This document shows, one piece after another, positions 1-10,463 of a DNA stretch of 64,000 nucleotides. Positions within the stretch are counted from its first letter, which is position 1, and every line of letters begins with the position of its first letter. The stretch lies in the NCBI GenBank assembly GCA_019787685.1, contig JAHNUO010000002.1, positions 496,001 through 560,000 on the forward strand, given 5' to 3'. This DNA is from Chiua virens (lineage: Eukaryota > Basidiomycota > Agaricomycetes > Boletales > Boletaceae). Below the pieces are notes generated by a model, which made no database searches, was not told the DNA's origin, and saw only the letters and a program-made list of their open reading frames with translations. The translations under genes and the position numbers were made by a program.

Positions 1-2661
1 GGCGTTTTTACCCATCCTGAAGTTTGAGAGCCATTCCAATTACCAGTCTATCTTGCAGGCACATGTGTGGCACAAGTGTGTCAATCTTGTCACTGCCAAT
101 CTCAAACATGCAGCTGGATTCAGTGTCTATATTCCCGATCTCAATGGTCACATTCGACATTACTTTACTCCCCTCACTGCCTGGACAGCTGATTTACCAG
201 AACAACTCATGGCTGCTTGCATTGCCAAAAATGCATCCCCATATCAGAAGCATTCACAAAGGATTTCAGCAATGATGTTTGCCATGCACCTCACACTGCT
301 GAGCTCACAATAAACCATATATATGAACTCACACAAGACACAAATCCTTGGGATCTCACCTATTTCCAGAAGTTGGCAAAGCTCCTCTTTCTCAGCAGAT
401 GTTAGAGACCATGTGACTTGGAGGTAGCCAACTCCAGATCTCTGGAGTTGTAGTGTTGGACAGGACTTGGCTTCATCATATGTGGTGCACCCTTGTCACA
501 GTCTGTCCCTATATTTCAGATGTACAGAGAATGGAGGTAGATGTAAGACTCAACACATAAAATGGAGTCAAGTGGAGTAAAGACCATCAAGGTCTTATGG
601 AGTGTTCAGAGTGAGTCATACAAATAAACTAATATTCAGACTAAAGTTACAATCAAAGTAACTACGGTTTATATACTCAGAGGAAACATAATGATTAGTC
701 ACAGAGCAAGGAGATGAGTAATATGGAGAAACAGAGAATGACTAATTCTGAGTAAGACAGGAGATTGGGAAACAAGATAACCAGAGGTAAGTTGGGTACT
801 GAGGAAGCCGGAGCTGTGCTCGTAAGCAAGACACAGGTTATGTACTAAAACAAAAGAGGAAACATATATACATAATGGAGATCCAGGATCACAGAGTTGT
901 GTCCTGAGGGAGATCGACCCAGAGTTATTGTCTAAGAGAACCAGAATTATATCTGGAGGAATGGAGAATGGAGCGGTATATGACAGCAAAGTACATCTAC
1001 CTTTTGGGGGCAATTGGCCATTCTCTGACCCCCACATTTTTCTTGTTCCAGAAATACTTCATATGCTACACAAATACTTCTTCAATCACATTCTGAAGTG
1101 GTGCAAGGTGGTTGTTGGGGATGAACTTGACAAGCAATTTAAGGCTCAGCATAAGCGTGTTGCTGCACGTCATTTACTGGTGGGGTCAGTCACATCAAAC
1201 AGATGACTGGGTAGGAACATTGCAACATCCAAAGGACCCTTGTTGCTATCATTGCTACTGCCCCTGGTGTCAAGGCTAACTTCCTGCAGGCCATTCAAGC
1301 AATAATTGACTTCATCTACCAGGCCCAGAGTCCCATGCACACAGAGTCCTCTATCCAGAAGATGGAGGATGCATTGCATGCATTTCACAGGTACAAGCAT
1401 GTGATCATGGATGCTGGAGTGTGAAAGACACAAAGTGGGAGCATCAAAATGGACTTCCATATTCCAAAGTTAGAGCTCTTTCAACATTTCACAGCTTCCA
1501 TTCATTGCAGTGGATCACTCATCCAACACACAGCTGATGTAAGTGAACATCTACTTCACATGCATTGCAAGAATCCATTTGAGCATACCAATAAGCACAA
1601 GGATTTTGCAGGACAGGTCATCTGTATCCTTGACCATGAAGAAATGATGCGCCAATATGACCTCTACACAATGCTTCACACAAATGACATCCCACTTGTC
1701 AATCTTATCAAAGAGGAGGAGGAGGAGGAGATCTATATGGTGGATCCAACAAGGGAATGGATTTCACAAGTCCTGCCCAGCGAACTTAGGCAAATCAGTA
1801 CTCCCCTGCTCCATCTGTAATCATTTTTAGCAGGGTTTCTGTCTCATAACGTTCAAACAGCTCTCCATGTCACTGTGGCCCCTGATGAGAAGAATATCAC
1901 CCTGGATGTCGCCATGAGCCTTTACAACCTCCTGGACTTCTGCAAGTGCTATGACCAGTACCTCAAACAATTTGTTTCACCTTCCAATATTTCACGCATT
2001 CGCCATTCATTTGATGATTTTTTTCTTCATCACAAATTATGTATGCAGCTACAATCTACTTTCCAGCCATTAATGATTATGCCAAGCCAAACTGTCCAAG
2101 CCAAACCACCATCAAATGAATACCCTGACAGATGTTGTGATGCAGTGTTGATAAGCTTGGGAGAGAACAGTGTGTGCTCTCATGAATCATGGAAGTATAC
2201 TGACAAATGATTTGACACTAGCAGGGCCATGCTATGTCACTCAAGTGCAGGCTATCTTTCAGCCCTGTCCCCCTCCACACTCATGGCTGGAGCACCCCTT
2301 CTGCCTCACTGAACCATTAGTGTATGTGCAACCTTTCAGGATATTCTCTTCCCCAGATGATTGGCCAGAGCTTGGGATGTATGTCCTGGAAAGAGTGTTC
2401 ACTCAGGCACCAGATGGGAGAACACAGTGACATGGCTTGATTGTCCCCATGGCCAGTATCACCCACGCAGTTGAACTTGTCCCATTGTATGGGACAGAAC
2501 CCCTCTCATCAGCTATCACATCTACTGCATCTCAGGAGATATATAACCATTTCATTCTCAATCATTTTGCTGACAAAGAGATCTACAACATTTTTCATGG
2601 TTCTGTTTTAGTAGAGGATAATGAGTACTTCGGCATCAAATATTCTAGTAGTCATGACTAG
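1..2661 (+). pseudogene. Plavaka-type transposase, 5'-truncated and broken
   Basis: This is the middle and C-terminal part of a basidiomycete Plavaka-family transposase; the 5' end lies outside the window. Recognisable family segments appear in order but in different frames: IPDLNGHIRHYFTPL near 130, NWPFSDPHIFLVPEILH near 1005, RTLVAIIATAPGV near 1235, FHIPKLELFQHF near 1455, HTADVSEHLL near 1525, FAGQVICILDHEEMMRQYDLY near 1605, and the C-terminal ITHAVELVPLYG near 2458. The copy is dead: a frame change lies near 220-260, an in-frame TAG replaces a residue after KQMTG near 1212, and further stops fall at 1422, 1818 and 2428. A solo LTR (400-985) sits in the frame. Family assignment is from memory of conserved blocks, not from a search. 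No terminal inverted repeat was found for the element. Confidence 0.8.
400..985 (+). mobile_element. Solo LTR 1 (LTR retrotransposon), inserted in the Plavaka copy
   Basis: This 586-bp block starts TGTTAG and ends TATATGACA, so it has the TG...CA termini of an LTR. It is flanked by GCAGA (395-399) and GCAAA (986-990), a 5-bp target duplication with one mismatch. LTR plus one duplication is 591 bp, a multiple of three, so the host frame continues across the insertion (LSR before, VHLPFGGNW after). A second copy in the same orientation lies at 16836-17422. No primer-binding site, gag or pol sequence accompanies it, as expected for a solo LTR left by LTR-LTR recombination. Confidence 0.88.
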
Positions 2662-2701
2662 CTAGCTTTGTTTGTAGTGATTTGAACTAGGCAACTGCAC
2701 G

Positions 2702-2819
2702 GGTGTACCCCCAGGTGGCAGTGCTGACACCCACACCCATACCTGAGGATACACCTGCACCCTTGCCAAGGGTGCAGGTGTATCCTTGGATGTCCAAAAC
2801 TGGCACCCGGGGGTACACC
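2702..2819. repeat. Nested inverted repeat with 18-bp perfect hairpin
   Basis: The inner arms are 2747-2764 and 2768-2785, perfectly complementary over 18 bp with a 3-base loop (GCC). The outer arms GGTGTACCCCC (2702-2712) and its reverse complement (2809-2819) enclose it. The motif GGTGCAGGTGTA/TACACCTGCACC recurs through the block. It lies just after the Plavaka remnant and could be a small foldback element or a strong terminator-like hairpin. No target duplication was found. Confidence 0.75.
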
Positions 2820-3299
2820 TGCACCCCAAGTACCCATGGGAACCCAGACACTACCATATACCTCGACCTCCTAACACTGACATCAGCAAATTGTTGTCCG
2901 TCTTAGCCAGACTTGGCACTCTTGGTTGCCAAGGAAAAAGTGCCAACAGTGATTAATTAGCACAAGGGATGGTCAAAGAGCGATTAAGGTGTTTTTGCTT
3001 AAGCGGACCCAGGATTCTCTCAAATCGCAAGTAAATAAGTGATACTAAGTAGTCCAAGTACGACAATTGCGTGTGCAAGAGGACAATTATTCTAAGTACT
3101 GTGACATCAATTACTATGATTTTCACAAAGGAGTTTGATGCAGTGGCTGCTCCTTGATACGTTTCTGCTGTTCGATGTGCCTGCATTTTGGATGCTTCTC
3201 ATGGTTGACACATTGGCAGCACTTGACTTGTTCGGTCATGTGCATCAGGAAGTGTGGGCTTGCGTATATGCAGGAAGTCAGCCAATTGAGTGGTAGGGG

Positions 3300-3420
3300 A
3301 GTGCCTTGGATGAGATGTTCAGTGACAAGGGCACACACAGAACACTGCTTCTCCAAGATGCAAAGGGACTTGAGCTTGGTCATTGTGTGAGGTCTGCCTC
3401 AAGAATGGAGCACTGGTGAG
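3300..3420. repeat. Direct repeat copy A next to the SNF2 fragment
   Basis: About 110 bp that align in the same orientation with 5092-5210. Shared stretches include AGAACACTGCTTCTCCAA and GCAAAGG(G/A)ACTTGAGCT. By eye roughly three quarters of positions agree. It bounds the SNF2-like pseudogene on its left, with copy B at its right end. What the unit is, I do not know. Confidence 0.65.
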
Positions 3421-3439
3421 AATCCAGTATATAGAGACA

Positions 3440-5110
3440 TGATGTGTGAGTTTCAGAATAATACTTACAAAGAACTCTTCCTATTCCTCTGCCGTAGACT
3501 TGTTATCGAAGCGACCAGCTTGAACAACTTTGTTGTCAATGTCAAGAAGTTTATATCAAGCACAGGCATACATCGCCTCTTCCACACTCTTTTTGGTGAT
3601 GAAATGAAGGATGTGAACAGCCTTTGTCTGACCAATACAGTATGCACAATCTTGGGCTTACAGGTCAGCATGAGGATTCCTGGTAAAGGAGTGGATCAGT
3701 TGGAATACCCTGTTGGCGAATTAACCCACCAGTTGGAGTCAAAACTACAGCCCAGGGATAAATACAGTCAGCATATATATTGCAACTGGGCACAAGATAC
3801 CCATATAATGACCGTATCGGCAGTCTGCAAGTTTAGTCCCAACCCACCAGCACGCATCAATAGAATGAAAATCTTGTACTCTGAGCCCTTTGCATTGAAC
3901 AATGCCACATGGCCCGCACGCTCTTCTGTTTTTGTCCCACCATGCAACCAAAGGTATTTCCAACCCATCATTTTCAAAAAGTCCTCCATAATATCCATAA
4001 CCTTCGTCATTCGGAAGAAAATAAGGGCCTACAGATTCACATACGATTAGTGGATTCTTTCAGCACGAGCAGAGAGAACCTACTCTGTGACCGGTGGTAA
4101 AGAACTTCAGCAGGATGTCAGAGAGTAGCTCGAGTTTGCTAGAAGAACGAATGAGTATATCGTTGATTATGGCAGACAGGTTAACCTTGTCTTCGACGCT
4201 CATGAATAGGAAAGGATGTTGACAGATCTTTCGAAGTTGCATGAGTTCATTGCTCAACCCTTTGACACCTCCAGATTTTCTGTAAATATTGGTGAAGTAA
4301 GCAAGGCAATCTCAGCCAAACTAAGGACCCATACCCTTTCAAATCCTTTCCATCTGCAATCATCTTGTATTTCTTCATCTGCCTGTACAGTTGCGATTGC
4401 AAAGCGCTCATTCGGACTTTAATGACTTTCTCAACCTTGTCAGGCAACTCGCTTTTGACATCTTTCTTCAATCTGCGCAGAAGGAATGGACAAAGGACCT
4501 TGTGCAGGCAATGGATAATTAAAAGGGCTTCTTCTTTGTTCAGCTCAATCTTGGTCTCCAATACCAGAGTTAGCGAATGGCGTGTTGAACCATTCGTCGA
4601 ATGACTTGACCGAGTTGAAGATCTTGGGGAGAACGAAGTTAAGGAGGGACCACAGTTCAGGAAGGTTATTTTGAAGAGGGGTACCAGTAAGAATAAGATG
4701 GAAGCGGGAGTGGTAGTATTGTATGAGAGTTTGCGCCAGTTTACTCTGCATGTTCTTCATGCGGTGACCCTCATCTGGGTACTATGTTCCCAACTGTATA
4801 ACACAACAATTACCATTGAATACTCACCTACATATAATCATGTGGACCCATTTAATCTTGCAGAGAATCAGACGATCTTTGATGATATACTCGTAAGTCG
4901 TCAACAGGACTTGGAATTGACCGATGTGCAGCTCCACTTGTAGATTGCAACGTTGCATGGGGTTGCCTTTATATGAGATTGTCTTGACCGATGGCAAATT
5001 CACCGGACCAGTTTGTCATGGCACTGAGTGGAACGATGACGAGGTAAGGTCCACGGTACTTCTTGGCCTCGATGAGGAAGGTGACAGCCTTGGATAAGAT
5101 GCTCAGGCCA
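3440..5110 (-). pseudogene. SNF2/STH1-type chromatin-remodelling ATPase fragment
   Basis: A decayed partial copy of the Snf2/Sth1/BRM helicase-ATPase, read right to left. Visible blocks in order: [20 protein letters not shown] near 5085-5025, the DEGHRMKN Walker B region near 4770, [20 protein letters not shown] near 4690, [18 protein letters not shown] near 4475, LMQLRKICQHPFLF near 4240, [17 protein letters not shown] near 3990, [15 protein letters not shown] near 3840 and SVEEAMYA near 3560. The N-terminal part with Walker A (GKT) is absent, several blocks are out of frame, and in-frame stops interrupt the C-terminal part (near 3553 and 3485). Intron-like GT-AG sequences are still visible, so it derives from genomic DNA rather than processed mRNA. 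It is probably a duplicated or transposon-captured piece; the intact parent gene is not in this window. Confidence 0.85.
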
Positions 5111-5215
5111 CAAGGGCATGTATAGAACACTGCTTCTCCAAAACGCAAAGGAACTTGAGCTCGATCATAACGTGAAGCTTGCCATGTGCATTGGGAGAAG
5201 GATGAGCTGTAACAG
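5092..5215. repeat. Direct repeat copy B next to the SNF2 fragment
   Basis: Second copy of the unit at 3300-3420, in the same orientation, at the right edge of the SNF2-like pseudogene. Alignment runs from CCTTGGAT(A/G)AGATG through AACACTGCTTCTCCAA and fades after about 110 bp. Confidence 0.65.
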
Positions 5216-5262
5216 GGTGGAGAGTGCTGTTGGATGACTCAGTAACTTGCTTACCTAGCTGT

Positions 5263-5894
5263 TGTTACAATCATGTTTCACTCATTATCTTTTCGCCTTC
5301 CTACTCAATCTCTACTCCATCATACAAGATACACAATATCTATTACAACATATATTGCCTCATGCCAAGGCTATACTCAGGACCATATCCTATTGGTCAC
5401 CACACTATGATATTTATATCAACATCATCAGACACATGTTATCACACGATGTCATAACCCATGCACAACACATGTGTATTCACACATTATCTCTTATCTA
5501 TGATTCTATATGACTCATATCTATTATTAAAGCAGTGCTTACCTTATAACATGCTTTTACAGCATTGTTCCCTCATGTTCTTATCTATGACTCACATACA
5601 TGCTGATACCTCATGTTATCACACCTTATCTACCAATCAGGACACTCATACTTATCTGTGTATTCATACTCAGATTAGAACTCCACTTGTACTTTTAGTA
5701 TATAAGACTTGAATGCAGCACCAAGGGAACTCTAACAAAGTTCACCTTTGGATATTCCCCATTGTCTCTCATAGACAGATCTCCTCTGTAGTTCTTGCCT
5801 CACTCGTCAGACTCACTTGCATTCTACACCTTACACTGACCACTACAACCACTCGCAAGTAACTCATAGTCTACGTTTGTTCTAGGTTGTTACA
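5263..5894 (+). mobile_element. Solo LTR 2 (distinct family)
   Basis: A 632-bp block starting TGTTACAATC and ending GGTTGTTACA, flanked by a perfect 5-bp target duplication GCTGT (5258-5262 and 5895-5899). A TATA-like ATATAAG lies at about 5700, followed by a pyrimidine-rich stretch, as expected for the U3/R/U5 order of an LTR on the plus strand. No internal retrotransposon sequence adjoins it and no second copy is in the window. Overlapping open frames inside it are not genes. Confidence 0.85.
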
Positions 5895-5899
5895 GCTGT

Positions 5900-6744
5900 A
5901 GGCCAAGGATGTTGTCTGCGAGACTGTCGAACCCACCATCACCAAGTCTGATATATCAACAGACCTGAAACCGACCATAGCATCCATGGATTCGAGTTCA
6001 TGGATTTGCTGCCAGTGGGCAATGCAGGCTTTGATGAAATGATCAATCTCATTGATGATCTGGTGAACATCGAGGCCTGGAGGTATGATAGAGTATATCA
6101 AGAGGTGTTGGAGGCGTGTGGCAAACATGATCAGGTCGACATCTGTGGGACAGGAAAGATGGGTGGAAGGTGGACAGAAGATATTGTAAGGGTAAACATC
6201 GGAACTGGTGTCTTCATCGAGGAAGGGACCTTTCGTCAAGTCAGAGGGGGAGATGTTTGGGGGGAGGGCAACTAGTGGCTCCTCCTCCTCCTAGGGTTTG
6301 GTCATGATAGGTTGGGAGAGTGCAGAAGGAGGGAAAGGAGGGACAATCCTGGGAGTGACATTGGGGGCCTTGTTGAGGTCGGTGGGGACAGTGTTCTGGA
6401 GTTTGATGGACTGACAGAGATAGTCAGGGAGAGGGGCACTGCAAGAGACAATGCCATTATCTGGGCATGAAGGGCATTGATTTGGTTGTTGGAGATGGAG
6501 ATGGAGGTAGTGGGAGGGATTGGCGCTGGGGGCATAGGACTGGAAGTAACAGAGGGGGACCATTCTAGAGAAGGCGTTGCTGTGTTGATGAGGGCAGAAG
6601 GTAAGGGAGGGTTGGACTGATGGCCATTCGGAATGGGTGACTATGACTGTAGAGATAATGGTGGGGGAGGTGGCGCAAGTAAGCTTCATGATCTAATGAT
6701 CAATGAAAGAGAACTCACCAAGAAAGCAACTCGTACACATGATA
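5900..6744 (-). other. Region with two unassigned minus-strand ORFs
   Basis: Two moderate minus-strand frames occur here (6239 to about 5900, and 6689 to 6291). The second is rich in Pro, Ser and Thr. Neither matches a family I recognise and no splice plan joins them convincingly. They lie downstream of the minus-strand Plavaka copy, so they may be transposon-derived; the sequence does not settle it. Confidence 0.3.
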
Positions 6745-9700
6745 TTAAGTTGCAAGCATGAATGAGTGGTATTCGGCGTACTTATTAACATAGAACGAGT
6801 TGAAGGTGTCGTATGATTGATGCAGTTTTATTTCAGGTAAGATGGAGTGAGTACCATAGACAGGAATTAAGTGTGCCGCATGGTAAATTGAGTCAACATG
6901 TACTATTGTGTAGTTGGGTTGATGATCAGGAAGAGTTCCTGGGCAAACAATCCACATTCCAGTGGACTCGTCAGGCTCTTCGCCAACCTTATCAAACCAT
7001 TGGACAACCGCACAAGGGTAAGTGATGCTCTTATGGGCAAAGGAGAAAAACAGAAAACATGGGCGATGTCATATCCATGCATCCCCTCTGCTCCTGGATC
7101 TGTTCCAATAAACACGCAGTCATATTGTGGGCCATCACCCCTCCACATCAGACACAATCAGATGTATTGTTTGTGCATCCCACCCATTCTGCTCAGATCA
7201 CTGGGGGCATAAAATCTGGATGATGCGGAATTGAAGACAGATACAGTGCCATCATAGACAGGAAGTTCCCCTTGTGGAATATCTGCAAGATTGCATGGAT
7301 CGTTGGGGTTCAGACACTCAAATAGGAAGCATCGAAGGAGGACTGCCAAGTTTGGGATAGCAAGTTCTGTGGTTAACACACCCACAGTTCTGGCATGTTT
7401 ATACTCTGTAAAGTCATGAATAAAAATACCACAAATAAACAATGATGTACGTGGCCTTTGAGAGAGCTCAATGTGCGCAGCAAGCACAGTCACACTGTGA
7501 TCTAATTCCTCTGAGTCATCCTGATCGTCATTTGAGAACCCCCAGGCCCTGCTGCGGTTGGCAGAACTTGAAGTGACACCTGGTCCATGATGGTCCATGG
7601 TGGCAGACTCAGATGGCGGGACCATCTGGGCTTTGGAATTGGAGGTCAGACATTAAGTACTACCTTATAATAATCTGCTCACATACCTATTAATCCAAGG
7701 GCGTTTGATAAGCACATTCCAGCAAGCATACCAGCGACAACTGAAGTCTGTTTGTGCAGCTGAGAGCTTGTCGAGGTGCTGATTGGTAACGAGTATCTGG
7801 CCAAGCGCCTTGTATCTGTTTGAATGACAGTATGGTTTCTTTACCGTAGTAATATGTTTATTCTCCAGTGATCGATGAGCAGAGTCCATTTGGAGCACCA
7901 AAGAGCCAGATTAGCTCAGGGTAATGCTTGATAGCATGTTGACGGGAAAGTGAGAGCATGGAAGTGATACCTGTTGTCTTGAAAATTTCACAGTAGTGGT
8001 GGAAACATTTGATCGTATCCTTGATGCTACTTAACATAGAGTCAGTTATGACATTTTGATGGACGAGATAGCACATTTCTAAGAATGCGCAAAAGGTACT
8101 GCAAAACCTCATCTGGGACATAACCCTCTATTGCCACAATATAAACCTTGAGAGATTTCATTGTAAAAAATGGAGACTATGAGAGACTTGGACTGACGGA
8201 CCTTCATCAGTGCCTTGGAATCATTACCGGTCCATTGCTTGAATCCCTGACCCTGCAGAAAGTAATGAAGGCCAGAAAAAGGTGCTACTGCAGCAATACT
8301 ATTGTGATATTCAGAGTCAGGTAACGACAAAACATAAAATGATAAACGGACTATCAGTCAATGTCATCCATAATGTGTTCTGCTTGTCGTGTCGATCCCG
8401 ACGATTGTAAAATATACTTCTCAACCCAATCAACTAGGTGATCTTTGAATGCTCCCTTAATGAGCTGATGAAGTATATCAGGGGCAATCAGTTGGTGGAT
8501 ATCGGCCCAGGGGAAGTCGTTTGTGAATGGCTAACAAATTGATCAGTATTGTCACAGAATAGATAGATGATATGTCATACGACAAGGCTGCCAACTATGC
8601 CAAAACCATCCCACATTTCATCCAAACTTGCATTTTGAAACAATGTTTCAGTCAGCATCTTACAACAGTTCAGTGTCTCCGGGTCAGAGTCGAGCATTTT
8701 ACAGTGTTGTGGTGCAGCTGCAATAGATCATTAGTGAGCATGCTGTGGTTCCATTAAACTTGTTGACTACTACTTACCGGGCACACCACCCATGAACAAT
8801 ACAGGCAAGTAGTGCCTGCTCTTCGTAGTCGGCAATATATGGTCCAAGTCCATATATGGTTTTTTGGAAATGTCTGTCTCCGTAGCGTATAATCTCCAGG
8901 GTTTCCATTACCTGTTTTAAACTTTGAAGTATTGTCGACAATGAGTTGTGAAATAATTGACGTCAGAACAGACGAAACTTGTCAGATGACACATGCTCTT
9001 TTGTTGCTGGACCACCAGATAAAAAAGTCAGTACAGATTTGGCTGTGCAAATCAAACTTACTTTTCGGAATTGCCAAGAACCTGATCACCACAACTGGCA
9101 TCAGGATGTGCACGACAGACAGTATTGTGGACATTGCCAATTGACATGTAGAGTGGATAGTACTCATTGTTGCCAGTTGCAACAGATACGGTGGTCTTGT
9201 CACTTCCCAGAACAACTGGGAACAAATGTAGATCCATGCGTGTGCTGCGATTCAGCTATTTCATCCTGGAACTTGTTAGGCGCAATGTTGACATAATAAT
9301 AATTAGATTACCGCGTGCAGCCATGCCCAATGTCCAGACATAAAACCTTGATAGCACCGTTCATCACTCCCAGTGGAATATTCACGGTACAGCCCATAAT
9401 CAAACAAATCCTTGAAGTCCAGATTGGCAAGCATGTTGTGAAGGCAAACAAGCAGATCATGAAACCAAATGTCAAATGTTTGGTCCATCCATGGTGGTTG
9501 ACCTGGCGATGGCATATTGCCTTCATACTTGACATGAAACTTCTGCCACTTTGTGCCAGCTAATGGAGTATTGTCAATGACATCATACAGATGTTTTGCA
9601 CTTGCGAATGGCAGTTTCCATGGCTCAGGATTATCAGAATCAGCCTCAATTAGGGTTGCCGCCCATATATCCATGAGAGCATCAATCTGCTTCGCACTCA

Positions 9701-10271
9701 TTTCTGAACGCTGATATAGCAAGTCTGCTACCTTGAACTGGGTATGGCTGATATATGGAGTCCAGTCATTGTCTGAGGTGGGTGGCGGCGGTGGTGGTGG
9801 TGGCATGTTAGGTGGAAGAACATTTCCATGAGCATCACAAGGTTGTCCTAGAAACTGTTCAGAACTACTATCTGAATAGTGTGAAACAAAGCCAAATTAC
9901 CAGTCAAATGAGGGTGAAAGACTCGGTGCAAGGTGCTGCCCATCCTCAGTTCTTCATGGTATTGCTGCTCTGAGTTCCCATGATCCTCATCTTCAGTGCC
10001 AACAGCGTCAGGGGCAGCCCGAGGGGATTCGGAATGGGAATGTGTCGAAAAATTTTGAGATGGGGAACGTGACAGGATGGCCATGGCTGAGTGGTTGACT
10101 TGGACCTGAGTGAATAACTGGATGGGCTGATAGATGGTGTTTCGTTCGACCAGCGAGAGTTTTGAACCAGTGGTTGCATCCTGGATGCGGGCATGGAAGT
10201 TGAAGGACCATATTTGCAGCCTGAGCACTGGCATGCTGGTGCTGACTGTTTGTAGGCTGTTGGGACGGCAT
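6745..10271 (-). pseudogene. Plavaka-type transposase, intron-containing, frameshifted
   Basis: A nearly full-length Plavaka transposase on the minus strand. From the ATG at 10271 it has an N-terminal C2H2 zinc finger (CPHPGCNHWFKTLAGRTKHH), then an intron of about 57 bp whose removal joins HLTG to QPCDAHGNVLPPNMP, a proline run, DWTPYISHTQFKVADLLY, PPWMDQTFDIWFHD and FMSGHWAWLHA (9806-9303). Next come VVLGSDKTTVSVAT near 9220, QGFKQWTGNDSKALMKV near 8230, FHHYCEIFKTTGI near 8010, FGAPNGLCSSIT near 7880, ITTVKKPYCHSNRYKALGQI near 7830 and a C-terminal part with YDGTVSVFNSASSRFYAPSD near 7220 and IYHAAHLIPVYG near 6880. At least two one-base shifts break it: near 10030-10050 after the zinc finger, and between SSIT and ENKH near 7875. 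It is therefore probably inactive, though splice signals remain. Confidence 0.85.
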
Positions 10272-10463
10272 TTTAGTGTGCTATGGTGACCAGTATGACA
10301 CACATGGACTGGGAAGAAGGCTAAGTTGTTTGTTTGCACTCAGGGCATGCCATCTACAATTTAAAAATTTGTCAAAGTTCAACTCCACGCCTTGTCCTCT
10401 CGCACCAGCACCAGCTCTCGCTTGCATTTTTCCTTGCTTGTCCATCAGACTCTTTCGTTTACC

